Shown here: positions 37,976 through 47,109 of the stretch, piece after piece | Numbering within the stretch: position 1 is the stretch's first letter | Layout of the letters: the number at the start of each line of letters is the position of its first letter | Source of the DNA: Flavobacteriales bacterium | GTDB lineage: Bacteria > Bacteroidota > Bacteroidia > Flavobacteriales > Schleiferiaceae | Direction: 5' to 3' | Assembly (NCBI GenBank): GCA_017795025.1 | Contig: CP051243.1 | Coordinates: 2,504,897 to 2,568,896, forward strand | Length of the DNA: 64,000 bases | Program-made: the position numbers and the translations under genes | Notes under the pieces: model-generated | Databases searched by the model: none | The model's input: the letters and a program-made list of their open reading frames with translations, nothing else | What the model was told of the DNA's origin: nothing

Positions 37976-40590
37976 AAAAGCCGAACGCTCCATCACCCTA
38001 TAAATTCCTCGATGCCTATACGCGCGAGGATGCCGCCTTTTTCTTTGGGCGTGAGCAGGAGGTTGAGGAAGCCTACACCAAGGTTTTTCAAAGCCGTATC
38101 CTCCTGGTTTACGGCGCCTCGGGCACAGGTAAGTCGAGCCTCATTCACTGTGGCTTAGCCGATAAGTTTAAAAACAGCGATTGGCTACCAATATCCATCC
38201 GGAGGGGGGGTAATATATCCCGCTCCCTAAAGGGACAGTTGCAGCGAATGCTCGCCTATCCTGAGACCGCGGAAGGTTCAACTAACTCTTCGGCTACTGA
38301 AATTCGGAACTTAGTGCAACAGGTCTTTCTGGACCACTTTAAGCCCATCTACTTTATTTTCGACCAGTTTGAAGAGCTCTTTATCTTCGGTGATAATGAC
38401 GAGTGGCGGGCTTTTGCCCATACCCTTCAAACGCTACTCAAGAGTGAGCTCGACCTACATTTCATTTTTGTGGTGCGCGGCGATTATCTAGAGTATCTAA
38501 ACGAATTTGAAAAGCATATCCCAGGTTTCTTCGACAATCGTCTGCGGGTCGAAAAAATGAGCCCCCACCAAGCGGAACGGAGTATTATGGGTCCGGCAGA
38601 GAAGGCCGGTATTAAGATCGAAGCCGGTTTTGCCGAAAGCTTATTGCAACGCCTAAGCGGACGCAGTAAAACCGTAGAGCCAACCTTTTTACAGGTTTAC
38701 CTGGATCGCCTCTATCGCGAGGAACAGGCTCGAAATGAAGGGAACAATTTACAGTTTAGCAAGGCCGGTCTCGACCAGATGGGGCCCATCGACGACATTC
38801 TCGCGGAGTTTGTTGATGAGCAGGTTTATAAAATGGAAAGCCCCAAATTAGCTTGGGATATTCTAAAGTGCTTTGTTTCGCTAGAAGGCACCAAGATTCC
38901 TTTGCGAAAAGAGGAAGTGCGCCAAGCCCTCAATCAGTTGGGTAGCGCCTGCAGTGAGGAGGCCTTAAATCGAAATTTGGAAGAACTCGTTTCTAAACGC
39001 ATACTAAAATCTGCCGATGAAGAAGGGCGTTTAGAGCTGCGGCATGATAGCTTAGCCCTGAAAATTTATGAGCGCATTTCCTTGCAAGAAAAGGAACGCC
39101 TAGAAGTTCAACGGTTTTTAAGTCTCAGCTTTAAGGAGTTTCAAAAACGGGGCACCCTTCTTAAAGAGGAAGACCTCGCCTATGTTCTGCCGCATCAGCG
39201 TAAGCTAGATCTTAGTCCCGAAATTCAATCCTTTGTACAACAAAGTCAGAAGCGCTCTCGCAGCGCCCGGCGTAAAGCACGCAACCAACGGATTATTTTG
39301 CTCCTAATTTTACTATTGGCTCTGAGTTCATTAGTTGGCTGGTATTATACGGGGCAGGAAAAAGAACGTGCTAATCGAGCGGCTTTAATCGCCCAAGAGG
39401 CATCAGTAAAAGCCCAAGCAGAGAAGGCCCGGGCGGAGCGGGAAAAACAGAAAGCCGAAATTCAAGAAGCGGAAGCCCTTAAGCAAGCCCAGTTGGCCTC
39501 CGCCGCTCGAATTAGGGCGGAGCAGGAATCTGCCAAAGCATTGGCGGCAGAGCAACAAGCCTTACGGGAACAAAACTTGGCCCGAGCCGCGGAAACAAAA
39601 GCCTACGAAAGTGCAGAAGAGGCTCTTAGGCAAAAAGGGATCGCCGAGAAGGCCCGGGCCGAAGAGGAGCGACTAAGAAAGCTTGGCTTGGCTCGACAAT
39701 TAGCCTTACGTGCCCAACAGATGGAATACCCTGCTCGTGCTCAATTGGCTTTACAAGCTTATAAAATTCATATAGATGAAGGGGGCTCCAAGCGAGAGCC
39801 GGCTCTGTACAGTGCCCTACTCAGCGCTTATCGCGGCGCTCAAGATCAAGCCTTTTTACAGGGAATTATTCCCTTTAAAATAAGCGCCTGGCAATTGCTT
39901 AACCAGAAGCTTTATTTGCGGGATGAAGAACAAAAGGTTTATCAGTGGGAGGCGCCTCTCGCAAAGGAAAGCGCAAGTGCCACTCTTGCATGGCAGTCCA
40001 AACATCTTCTGCGCAAGGCGTCGAGTCAAGAGCTTTTTTCGGTGGAGCAAAACCAACTAAAAGTAAGAACGAATTCCGAGGAAAAGATTCTCATTTCACG
40101 AAACGGCAGCGACTTTAGGGAATTAGCGCTCCAAGCCCGGCAAATGACTTGCTTAAAATTGAGTGCGGACGGCAAGTGGCTGGCTTGGGGACAGGAAGAT
40201 GGAAAAGTATTTTTATATCAGATTGCCAATCAAAGTTTGAGGCAAATGGCCTCGCATTTTAGTGCGGTAACAGATTTACAATTTGACCCTAGCTCAAGCC
40301 AATTTGCCAGCTCTGGTTACGATCGCATGGTGCAAGTGTGGACTCTTGATAATCTAAGCCAAAGTCCCTTGCGCATTACTGACCTCGCTTATTGGGTTGC
40401 CGCTCTCCAGTTTGAGGGTGGGGAACATTTGTGGATTAATACTTTCGAAGGACACTTGTACCGGATGCCACTTAGTAGTGATCGACTATTTGAATTGCTC
40501 TGTGACGAAAACTTATCGGCGCCAAGCCAAAGGGAATGGCAACAATGGACCGATGGACAAGTAGAACTCCTTAAAGCCTGCCAACCATGA
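37972..40590 (+). CDS. Membrane-anchored STAND NTPase with coiled coil and WD40-like C-terminus
   Basis: 872 aa. N-terminal nSTAND-type P-loop domain: FFGREQEVEEAY at residues 24-35, Walker A GASGTGKSSL (48-57), Walker B FIFDQFEELF (128-137), then a VVRGDYLEYL sensor segment and winged-helix-like region with the ELRHDSLAL motif (355-363). One transmembrane helix follows (441-459), then a long Ala/Glu/Lys/Arg coiled coil (462-575). The C-terminus carries beta-propeller-like repeats (LKLSADGKWLAWGQEDGKVFLYQ; LQFDPSSSQFASSGYDRMVQVW). Such proteins act as ATP-driven switches in signalling or defence. It overlaps both neighbours by 4 bp in a five-gene chain. The start at 37972 was chosen from that overlap and from the domain start. 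Confidence 0.85.
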   Translation: MKKPNAPSPYKFLDAYTREDAAFFFGREQEVEEAYTKVFQSRILLVYGASGTGKSSLIHCGLADKFKNSDWLPISIRRGGNISRSLKGQLQRMLAYPETAEGSTNSSATEIRNLVQQVFLDHFKPIYFIFDQFEELFIFGDNDEWRAFAHTLQTLLKSELDLHFIFVVRGDYLEYLNEFEKHIPGFFDNRLRVEKMSPHQAERSIMGPAEKAGIKIEAGFAESLLQRLSGRSKTVEPTFLQVYLDRLYREEQARNEGNNLQFSKAGLDQMGPIDDILAEFVDEQVYKMESPKLAWDILKCFVSLEGTKIPLRKEEVRQALNQLGSACSEEALNRNLEELVSKRILKSADEEGRLELRHDSLALKIYERISLQEKERLEVQRFLSLSFKEFQKRGTLLKEEDLAYVLPHQRKLDLSPEIQSFVQQSQKRSRSARRKARNQRIILLLILLLALSSLVGWYYTGQEKERANRAALIAQEASVKAQAEKARAEREKQKAEIQEAEALKQAQLASAARIRAEQESAKALAAEQQALREQNLARAAETKAYESAEEALRQKGIAEKARAEEERLRKLGLARQLALRAQQMEYPARAQLALQAYKIHIDEGGSKREPALYSALLSAYRGAQDQAFLQGIIPFKISAWQLLNQKLYLRDEEQKVYQWEAPLAKESASATLAWQSKHLLRKASSQELFSVEQNQLKVRTNSEEKILISRNGSDFRELALQARQMTCLKLSADGKWLAWGQEDGKVFLYQIANQSLRQMASHFSAVTDLQFDPSSSQFASSGYDRMVQVWTLDNLSQSPLRITDLAYWVAALQFEGGEHLWINTFEGHLYRMPLSSDRLFELLCDENLSAPSQREWQQWTDGQVELLKACQP

Positions 40591-41612
40591 AACACCTATT
40601 GAGCATTCTGCTGGGCTTTAGCTTTATGGCTCAAGCCCAAAACTGTTCGCAAAACTTGGAGGAAGCACAAATCGCCTTTTTCAACGGTCGCTTTCAATCT
40701 TGTATTGAGCTCCTGAAACCCTGCATAGAGACATATGCTATTAAGGAAGACCGTATTATGGCCCTTGAAATTTTAGCGAAATCGCAACTGATGCTTGGTC
40801 AAAAAACGGAAGCCGAAGCGAGTATGTATCGTATTTTAAGTACCGACCCTTTTTACCAAGTTCGCCCAGATTTAAGCGTTTCCTTAGAGGAGCTTTATCA
40901 TCAATTCCGCCTCGTTCGGCAATGGCAGCTTGGCTTTAATCTTTCTTACTTGGCGGCAAAGTACAGCCTACTTAAAACCTGGTCTTTCTCGGGAGTAGTT
41001 GAGGAAAGTACCGCCTATGAGGCACGTCCCTCCATGCAGTTTGAAACCTGGGGAAGCTATACCCTATACCGGGGGCTTCAGGTAGAGGCCGGACTTGCCT
41101 TTCAAGCCATGAGCTTTTATCGTGCTGAGCTCCAGCAAAACTACCTCTTGCAAAGCAGTCTAGAAGATTATCAGTTTATTAGTCCGCGGTTGGGCTTGCA
41201 GTACGAGTATGCTGGGCGCAGTTTTAGTGGCTTTGTAAACTTTGGTGGTAGTATGCAAATTTTACAAAGTGCAAGAGCCGATATGGCCCTAAATCCTCAA
41301 ATTGGGGAGATACCTGCTGCCTTTGGGGGTTACCCCGAAAGTCAGGAAAACCTCGACCTCAGCTTTCAAAGAAAAAGCCTGTTGAACAATCTTTACGCTG
41401 GCATTGGCTTACGTTATGGACGCGGCCATCATCGTTTCGAGTTGAGTTACCGTTTTCAGCATGCCTGGACCAATATGGTTATAGATGATCAGCGGTTCAG
41501 CGATGCTAATTTGCTTAATAATCTAGCCTATGTCCCGGATGATTTTAGCTTTAATTACGGGCTTTGGCAAGTTGGCTATTTATACACCTTCCTAAAACCC
41601 CAAAAAAAATGA
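40587..41612 (+). CDS. TPR-containing outer-membrane beta-barrel-like protein
   Basis: 341 aa with a signal peptide (MKHLLSILLGFSFMAQAQ). The N-terminal part (residues ~20-110) has TPR-like helices (EEAQIAFFNGRFQSCIELLKPCIE ... ALEILAKSQLMLGQKTEAEASMYRILSTDPFY), followed by an alternating beta-rich region of about 210 residues ending in an aromatic (GLWQVGYLYTFL), as in an outer-membrane barrel. It is probably an outer-membrane component whose periplasmic TPR domain binds a partner, perhaps the downstream lipoproteins. It overlaps the STAND NTPase gene by 4 bp upstream and the next lipoprotein gene by 4 bp downstream. Confidence 0.75.
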   Translation: MKHLLSILLGFSFMAQAQNCSQNLEEAQIAFFNGRFQSCIELLKPCIETYAIKEDRIMALEILAKSQLMLGQKTEAEASMYRILSTDPFYQVRPDLSVSLEELYHQFRLVRQWQLGFNLSYLAAKYSLLKTWSFSGVVEESTAYEARPSMQFETWGSYTLYRGLQVEAGLAFQAMSFYRAELQQNYLLQSSLEDYQFISPRLGLQYEYAGRSFSGFVNFGGSMQILQSARADMALNPQIGEIPAAFGGYPESQENLDLSFQRKSLLNNLYAGIGLRYGRGHHRFELSYRFQHAWTNMVIDDQRFSDANLLNNLAYVPDDFSFNYGLWQVGYLYTFLKPQKK

Positions 41613-42901
41613 CCAGACTTATAGCACTTATTCTGGCAGGTATGTTTTTGCTCTCCTGTAGTCGGGATGAAGGTCATTTTGCCGATCGTTTTGTGCGCAA
41701 TTTTGCCTTGGAAGGAAATAGCAGCATGAGCGATATAATCGAGCTGCCGAATGGAAACCTGCTTCTTTGTGGACAGCTGGCTAAACCCGCCTTTAACAGC
41801 AATGTGAGCAGCGAGTTTTCCTCCTCCGACCTCGAAGAGTCGGCTCCGGCTTTAGTGCTTACCAATGCCGAAGGTTTAGTGATTGATTACTTCTTATACC
41901 CCATTGGTAACATTGACATTGACCCCATTATAAATCTTTCGGACCTCACTGGCAAAGCTCGTTTTCTGGAGATTGAAAGCCTGGCAAACGGCGGCTATCT
42001 TGTGCATGGTGAGTTTCGCAATTTTGGGATCAGTGTTGGTTTTAACAGTCCCGACCCTGAACCCGAGTCACGGAATACCATTCCTTTTTTGGTGAGGATA
42101 AACGCCAATTTTGAGCTCGAAAGCTTTCAGCAGTTTAACGGACAGGCACCTTGGGATGGCCATTTTAGATCCAGCGGTCGCCTAAAGGCCAAGCCTGACG
42201 GCAGCGGCTTTATTTTTATGATTGGCTTTGATTATCACGTACCCACAGATCGGTTTTTAGGATTTGAACTCCACGAATTGGATGCCGATGGGAATTTTGT
42301 TCGCAGTGCCGATTTCGACGAACAAAGCCTCGATAAATTCGCTCGCGATTTTTGCTTCCTTGAAAATGGCAAAATTGGAGTTGCCGGATCAAGGTTAGGG
42401 AGCTATTACCTTTTTGAAGTGGATGAGGCCAGTTTGAGTCAGTCTAAGCGAACCTTCCTGGGAGACGATGGCACTGGCGAGCGTTTCAATAACAACTTAA
42501 TTTTGGTTGAGCCACTTAGTGATGGGGGCGTTTTTTGCTTTTACACCGACCCTGTAGAAATCAACTACATCCACCATTTGGACGCTCAGGGCAACACCCT
42601 CCGTAAAGTAGATTTAGCACCCCATCAAATTGATCAATACCCCATCAACAGTTCGGTTTGCCAAAATGGTGATGTTTTACTCACTTGTAGTGATTTGGAA
42701 GATCCTAGTTTGGAGCGAGCTGTTGTATATCGCATTAACCCCGAAGGAATCAGTCGTTGGTCGAAAACTTTTGATGGTCGAGTACTTAGCATAAAGGAAG
42801 CTGAGGACGGAGACCTTTTTGTGCTGGTAGACCTAATTTATGGCGCCGGTAGTCGCAAAGCAACCTTATTTAAACTCGATCCTCATGGTGCGCTCTATTA
42901 A
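41609..42901 (+). CDS. Beta-propeller-like lipoprotein
   Basis: 430 aa from the ATG at 41609, which begins a lipoprotein signal (MTRLIALILAGMFLLSCSRD, lipobox LLSC) and overlaps the previous stop by 4 bp. At least six repeated blades share a pattern of [L/Q]-x-N/D-G-x-hydrophobic-G (ELPNGNLLLCGQL, SLANGGYLVHGEF, FLENGKIGVAGSR, PLSDGGVFCFYTD, CQNGDVLLTCSD, EAEDGDLFVLVDL), so a beta-propeller is likely. It has no recognised catalytic motif and probably acts as an adaptor on the envelope in the five-gene chain. Confidence 0.72.
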   Translation: MTRLIALILAGMFLLSCSRDEGHFADRFVRNFALEGNSSMSDIIELPNGNLLLCGQLAKPAFNSNVSSEFSSSDLEESAPALVLTNAEGLVIDYFLYPIGNIDIDPIINLSDLTGKARFLEIESLANGGYLVHGEFRNFGISVGFNSPDPEPESRNTIPFLVRINANFELESFQQFNGQAPWDGHFRSSGRLKAKPDGSGFIFMIGFDYHVPTDRFLGFELHELDADGNFVRSADFDEQSLDKFARDFCFLENGKIGVAGSRLGSYYLFEVDEASLSQSKRTFLGDDGTGERFNNNLILVEPLSDGGVFCFYTDPVEINYIHHLDAQGNTLRKVDLAPHQIDQYPINSSVCQNGDVLLTCSDLEDPSLERAVVYRINPEGISRWSKTFDGRVLSIKEAEDGDLFVLVDLIYGAGSRKATLFKLDPHGALY

Positions 42902-43436
42902 GCTTTTAGTCCTAGTCCTAATCCTAGCTGCCTGTCAGGATGATGAAGATGTATCGGCCCCCGAGCCACGCAAGGCTATGGTTGGTTTATGGCAATACGA
43001 CCACATAATTGTAGAAGATATCTTAGTGACCCCTTTTGCCGATAATAAAATGGAACCGGGCAGCTTTAAAGGCAATTTAGGTGGGGAGCGGGCAGAGCTT
43101 AACCGCCGGCGTGTGCGCTATTATGAAGATGGGACCTATCAACTACTCTGGCTCGATCGCGGTGCCTATGAATTGGGAACCGATGGAGATCCAAATTGGC
43201 AGCCCTCCTTTGGCATGTATCGGACCAATCAGGGAGAAGATAGCCTGATTCACAACAGTCCACTTTTTTACGCACAAGCCTACTCGCTTAGCTTTAATGG
43301 CGACACCCTTATTCGCACCTCTTACCGCTATATGAGTAGTAATAGTAGAGATAACAACAGTGGCGCCTCAGCTAACCTTTGGCAGCCTGGCGATACCGTT
43401 AAATATCAAGAGGTTTTCCATCGGGTTTCTGACTAA
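42885..43436 (+). CDS. Small lipoprotein of unknown function
   Basis: 183 aa from the ATG at 42885, with a lipoprotein signal (MVRSIKLLVLVLILAACQDDED, lipobox LAAC). The rest has a lipocalin-like feel (VGLWQYDHIIVED ... RVRYYEDGTYQLLWLDRG) but no firm family. The gene overlaps the end of the beta-propeller lipoprotein by 17 bp and is the last of the five-gene chain. Confidence 0.7.
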   Translation: MVRSIKLLVLVLILAACQDDEDVSAPEPRKAMVGLWQYDHIIVEDILVTPFADNKMEPGSFKGNLGGERAELNRRRVRYYEDGTYQLLWLDRGAYELGTDGDPNWQPSFGMYRTNQGEDSLIHNSPLFYAQAYSLSFNGDTLIRTSYRYMSSNSRDNNSGASANLWQPGDTVKYQEVFHRVSD

Positions 43437-43551
43437 AAAATTAGGGACTAAAAAGAACACCTCCAGCCTTAATAGAGGGTTTCTCAATTGCTTAAGCCTA
43501 TAAACCAAATAAAGCCTTTATGGGCTTTCACTCTAACACTCAGATTTTCGG

Positions 43552-43559
43552 TACTTTTG
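43552..43559 (+). promoter_or_regulatory. Candidate lysS promoter (-7 element)
   Basis: TACTTTTG, exact match to TAnnTTTG, 16 bp before the lysS start codon. Confidence 0.5.
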
Positions 43560-43575
43560 CGCGAAATTTCAGGAC

Positions 43576-45297
43576 ATGAGTCAATCCCTTTCCGAACAGG
43601 AAATCCAACGTCGCGAATCGCTGCAAGCCTTACGGCAGATGGGCATAGATCCCTATCCTGCTGCCCGTTACGAAGCGAGCCATTTTTCTACTGATATCCT
43701 CAGTGGCTTTGAAGCTGATGCCGAAGCTACCGAATGGGAATCGGTAAAGATTAGCGGTCGTATTATGACCAAACGCATTATGGGTAAGGCCTCCTTTATT
43801 GATGTAATGGACAGTAAAGGGCGCATTCAGGTTTACCTAAATCGTGATGTGCTTTGCCCCGGTGAGGAAAAGGAGCTCTACAATTCTGTTTTCAAAAAGC
43901 ATCTTGATATTGGTGACTTTATCGGTATCACCGGTAAGGTTTTTCGCACCAAGATGGGTGAGGTGACCCTTGAAGCTGATAGTTTAACCGTTTTAAGTAA
44001 GAGTCTTAAACCCTTGCCTATCGTTAAAAAGGACGAAGAGGGAAATGTATACGATGCCTTTACCGATCCCGAGCAACGTTACCGTATGCGATACGTTGAT
44101 TTAGTGGTAAACGATAAAGTTAAAGACACCTTTATTACTCGAACCCGCATCATCAACGCCATGCGTGAGTTCTTTAATCGTTATGATTATTTGGAGGTGG
44201 AAACCCCCATTTTGCAACCCATTCCGGGAGGGGCAGCAGCGCGTCCCTTCATCACCCACCACAATGCTTTAAACATTCCGCTTTACTTGCGTATTGCTAA
44301 TGAACTTTACCTCAAGCGCCTTATTGTTGGCGGCTTTGAAGGGGTGTATGAGTTTGCAAAAGACTTCCGTAACGAAGGTATGGACCGGACCCATAATCCG
44401 GAATTTACCGTGATGGAAATATATGTGGCCTACAAGGACTATTTCTGGATGATGGACTTCACTGAGCAAATGCTTCAGCATGTAGTGAAAACTATCAAAG
44501 GGGGCGATTCCAAAGTTAGCCTCGGTGGGGTTGAGCTCAATTTCGAGGCTCCTTTTGCCCGGGTAAGTATGCGACAAGCGATTTTAGATCACACCGGTTT
44601 TGATATCGATGGTAAGTCGGAGGCAGAACTACGTGCCGCTTGCGCTGATATGGGAATCGAAACCGAGCCCAGTATGGGTAAAGGGAAGTTGATTGACGAA
44701 ATTTTCGGTGAAAAATGTGAACCGAATTATATCCAACCCACCTTCATTACTGATTATCCGGTGGAGATGTCGCCTCTGTGTAAAAAACACCGCGATAACC
44801 CCGAGTATACCGAACGATTTGAGTTGATGATTAATGGTAAGGAAGTGGCTAATGCCTATTCGGAGTTAAATGATCCCATTGATCAGCGCGAACGTTTCGA
44901 AGCGCAATTACAATTGAGCGAAAAGGGCGATGATGAAGCCATGTTTATTGACCAAGACTTCTTACGAGCCCTAGAATACGGGATGCCTCCTACCTCGGGA
45001 ATGGGCATTGGAATTGATCGTTTAACGATGATGCTAACCGACAATGCTTCTATTCAGGAAGTCCTTTTCTTCCCTCAAATGAAACCGGAAAAAACGGTTA
45101 AAAAGGTAGAGCTCAATGATAATGAAAAACTCCTTTTCGAACGCCTAAAAGCAGAAGGAAGGATGCCTTTAAATGACTTAAAAGAGCAGCTCGGACTCTC
45201 TAACAAACAATGGGATAAAAGCTTAAAAGGACTTAATAAACTGGGCTTAAGTAAGGTGGAAAAAACCGATGAAGGCCTTTTTATTGAACTGCTTTAA
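43576..45297 (+). CDS. lysS: Lysine--tRNA ligase (class II)
   Basis: 573 aa. N-terminal OB-fold anticodon domain (VKISGRIMTKRIMGKASFIDVMD), catalytic motif 2 (FAKDFRNEGMDRTHNPEFTVMEIY) and motif 3 (GMGIGIDRLTMMLTDNASIQEVLFFPQMKPE) are intact. It has an extra C-terminal domain of ~60 aa (NDNEKLLFERLKAEGRMPLNDLKEQLGLSNKQWDKSLKGL), a winged-helix-like extension found in Bacteroidota LysS. It charges tRNA(Lys). It stands alone, downstream of the lipoprotein chain. Confidence 0.97.
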   Translation: MSQSLSEQEIQRRESLQALRQMGIDPYPAARYEASHFSTDILSGFEADAEATEWESVKISGRIMTKRIMGKASFIDVMDSKGRIQVYLNRDVLCPGEEKELYNSVFKKHLDIGDFIGITGKVFRTKMGEVTLEADSLTVLSKSLKPLPIVKKDEEGNVYDAFTDPEQRYRMRYVDLVVNDKVKDTFITRTRIINAMREFFNRYDYLEVETPILQPIPGGAAARPFITHHNALNIPLYLRIANELYLKRLIVGGFEGVYEFAKDFRNEGMDRTHNPEFTVMEIYVAYKDYFWMMDFTEQMLQHVVKTIKGGDSKVSLGGVELNFEAPFARVSMRQAILDHTGFDIDGKSEAELRAACADMGIETEPSMGKGKLIDEIFGEKCEPNYIQPTFITDYPVEMSPLCKKHRDNPEYTERFELMINGKEVANAYSELNDPIDQRERFEAQLQLSEKGDDEAMFIDQDFLRALEYGMPPTSGMGIGIDRLTMMLTDNASIQEVLFFPQMKPEKTVKKVELNDNEKLLFERLKAEGRMPLNDLKEQLGLSNKQWDKSLKGLNKLGLSKVEKTDEGLFIELL

Positions 45298-45537
45298 GAA
45301 GCTCCCTAAGAAGCTGCCCGGTCAAAGACCAATGCAGAATTTCTTGTAGTGATAATTTGACTTAAGTCTCGACGATTCCTTACAGGATATCCTAGGAAGG
45401 TTTCGCTATTTTGTTTTTACAAAAGCACTTCTCCTTTAGTGTCCGCCTTAACCTATACGATAACCAGGGGGTATTCTATAGTAGCGCGGTGAGGTCAGTG
45501 GGGGTTGATTTGACCTCAGAGTGTTTTTCCATTTCAG
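45298..45537. other. Intergenic region with possible structured RNA
   Basis: No gene is visible in the ~360 bp between lysS and the CDGSH gene. The region holds a near-palindrome around AGGATATCCT (45384-45393, with flanking CCTT/AAGG), a perfect 8-bp inverted repeat TGAGGTCA / TGACCTCA (45490-45497 and 45511-45518) followed by a T-run, and a terminator just after. It may encode a small RNA, but neither a strong promoter nor a known family was recognised. Confidence 0.35.
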
Positions 45538-45575
45538 AAAAGGTCGGTTGATGAATTTCAGCCGGCCTTTTTTTA
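45538..45575 (+). terminator. Rho-independent terminator
   Basis: Stem AAAGGTCGG / CCGGCCTTT with one T:G pair and a 15-nt loop that can itself pair partly, followed by seven T residues. It could end lysS read-through or a small RNA in the preceding region. Confidence 0.75.
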
Positions 45576-45658
45576 GCACTAAACTTTAGCGGCCTACTTA
45601 AAGCGCCGCTTGCTAGGTCTCAAACTGCCAAGTGTTTTAAAAGGCCAAATTGGTTTTA

Positions 45659-46081
45659 TCAGCCTTCAAAGCCAAGTCGTTTATGACTACCATCGCAAAA
45701 GGGCTTATTGGCCGATCCGCCGCAGCGGCATAATACCGGATTGTGCTCCACCGAGCTACTGCCGTCGGCATGACTAAACTTAATATCGCCTTGTAACATT
45801 ATAGGACCATTGGGCATTACCTTGGCGGTGATGGGACCTGCTTCCAGGGCTTCCCCTTTGGTTTGGCCAACATAGCTTAGCGCTCCCGAAGGACATTTTT
45901 CAATTTGGGCACGTATAACCTCGCCAGAAGCCCCATTTGGGTCAACCCAGGGCTTTTTTCCATAGCGAAATACTTCTGGTAAATTTCGCCAGCAGCGTTC
46001 TGAATGGATGCATTTATGGGCTTGCCAGATAATGGTGACCTCTTCACCGGTATACTCTTTTCGAGAAGGTTTTACTTTCAT
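45659..46081 (-). CDS. Iron-sulfur protein: YjdI-type (4Fe-4S) domain fused to CDGSH domain
   Basis: 140 aa from the ATG at 46081; a start at 46138 is open but YjdI proteins normally begin near KEYTGEEVTIIW. The first part (HKCIHSERCWRNLPEVF ... IEKCPSGAL) is the divergent mono-cluster ferredoxin domain of the YjdI family; the second (CRCGGSANKPFCDGSHKRLGF) is a CDGSH zinc-finger-like domain that holds a 2Fe-2S cluster through three Cys and one His. Both functions in one chain suggest an electron-transfer or cluster-transfer protein of the cytoplasm. A neighbouring role cannot be inferred. Confidence 0.88.
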   Translation of the reverse strand: MKVKPSRKEYTGEEVTIIWQAHKCIHSERCWRNLPEVFRYGKKPWVDPNGASGEVIRAQIEKCPSGALSYVGQTKGEALEAGPITAKVMPNGPIMLQGDIKFSHADGSSSVEHNPVLCRCGGSANKPFCDGSHKRLGFEG

Positions 46082-46153
46082 ATGCAAAGGGGGATTTTGC
46101 CAAAAGGCATGAACCTCATTTGCATTAAATGTAGGCAATAATTTGAGGCCTAC

Positions 46154-46930
46154 CTAAAGGATGTCTTCGCTAAACTCGGTGTAAGACAAGCACAGCTTTA
46201 GTTCCTCCCAGTTTTCCACAAAATCACTATACTTTTGCGGACTGATTTTTTGTAGGCTGCTCTTTGGCTGGATAAACCGCAAGCCTAAAAAATGACTCAG
46301 GCGGTCGTATAAACGGAGCCGATCAAATTCCTGCAGTAAGTCCTCTTCATAGTTAACTTCAAAATAGCGTAGGCCTTTCAGGCATTGCTTTTCATATTCT
46401 TCGAGCGCCTTTCCAGCTCTTAATTCGATTAAAAAAGCAGGAATGTCCACGGTCATTTTTTCGATTTGGCGCTGGGCTTCCGCCTGATGCCAGGTTTGAC
46501 GAAAGCGAGCATAATGCTTGGAAAGGGTTTGCCGCACCAAATTGCTACGGCTCAGGAATACGATTTTATACCCTTTTTTTTCGCTGAGGTAGCGCAAGAA
46601 CTCATGGCCATCCTCCTGATTTAGAATCTCCTTTAACTGATAGGAAAGGAGTTTAAAACCATAAACCTTCGATCTAAAAACACGATTGCGGAATTTTAAA
46701 AACAAGCGTGGAAATAACACCTTGCGATTAAAGATTTCTTTATCACAATCCACTTCATGCGACTTATTAAGCATGTCTGTTAAAAGGGTGGACCCCGTTC
46801 TTCCTCGTCCAAACAAAACGAAATGTTGCTGATGATTAGTAACAGGATAAACCAAAGCGCGATAGACCGCCACGGCCTCCCGCAAATAACCACCCAGGTT
46901 TTGATTTAAGCTTGAAATAAGATGAGGCAT
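46154..46930 (-). CDS. Sulfotransferase-like protein
   Basis: 258 aa. The 5'-phosphosulfate-binding loop is seen as FVLFGRGRTGSTLLTDMLNKS (about residues 37-57) and the 3'-phosphate-binding motif as IVFLSRSNLVRQTLSKHYAR (near residue 125). These two elements are typical of PAPS-dependent sulfotransferases of the Stf0 or family-1 type. The substrate is unknown; cell-surface glycan or lipid is possible. It is 15-16 bp from the CDGSH gene's longer reading frame and probably co-transcribed with it. Confidence 0.78.
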   Translation of the reverse strand: MPHLISSLNQNLGGYLREAVAVYRALVYPVTNHQQHFVLFGRGRTGSTLLTDMLNKSHEVDCDKEIFNRKVLFPRLFLKFRNRVFRSKVYGFKLLSYQLKEILNQEDGHEFLRYLSEKKGYKIVFLSRSNLVRQTLSKHYARFRQTWHQAEAQRQIEKMTVDIPAFLIELRAGKALEEYEKQCLKGLRYFEVNYEEDLLQEFDRLRLYDRLSHFLGLRFIQPKSSLQKISPQKYSDFVENWEELKLCLSYTEFSEDIL

Positions 46931-47088
46931 GAGCTTGAATTTTGATCAAATGTAAACCTCGGTTATCGCCATTTTTTGACTTTTCGCTCGCTCGTCAGAT
47001 TTAAGCTTTGAACTAACCGCTTTAGCCGATAAATGGAAATCAATAAAACCAATGTTTAAATAGACTGGTTTCCGCGCGAACAGTCTTT

Positions 47089-47096
47089 ATTTTTGC
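47089..47096 (+). promoter_or_regulatory. Candidate mutS2 promoter (-7 element)
   Basis: TATTTTTG, exact TAnnTTTG match, 13 bp before the TTG start of mutS2. The expected -33 partner is poor (TGGTTT). Confidence 0.45.
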
Positions 47097-47109
47097 GCAA
47101 ATTATTGGT

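Noticed and set aside
43505-43530. Strong terminator before lysS
   Set aside because: AAAGCC / GGCTTT hairpin is present but short and lacks a T-run of useful length, so it was not listed.
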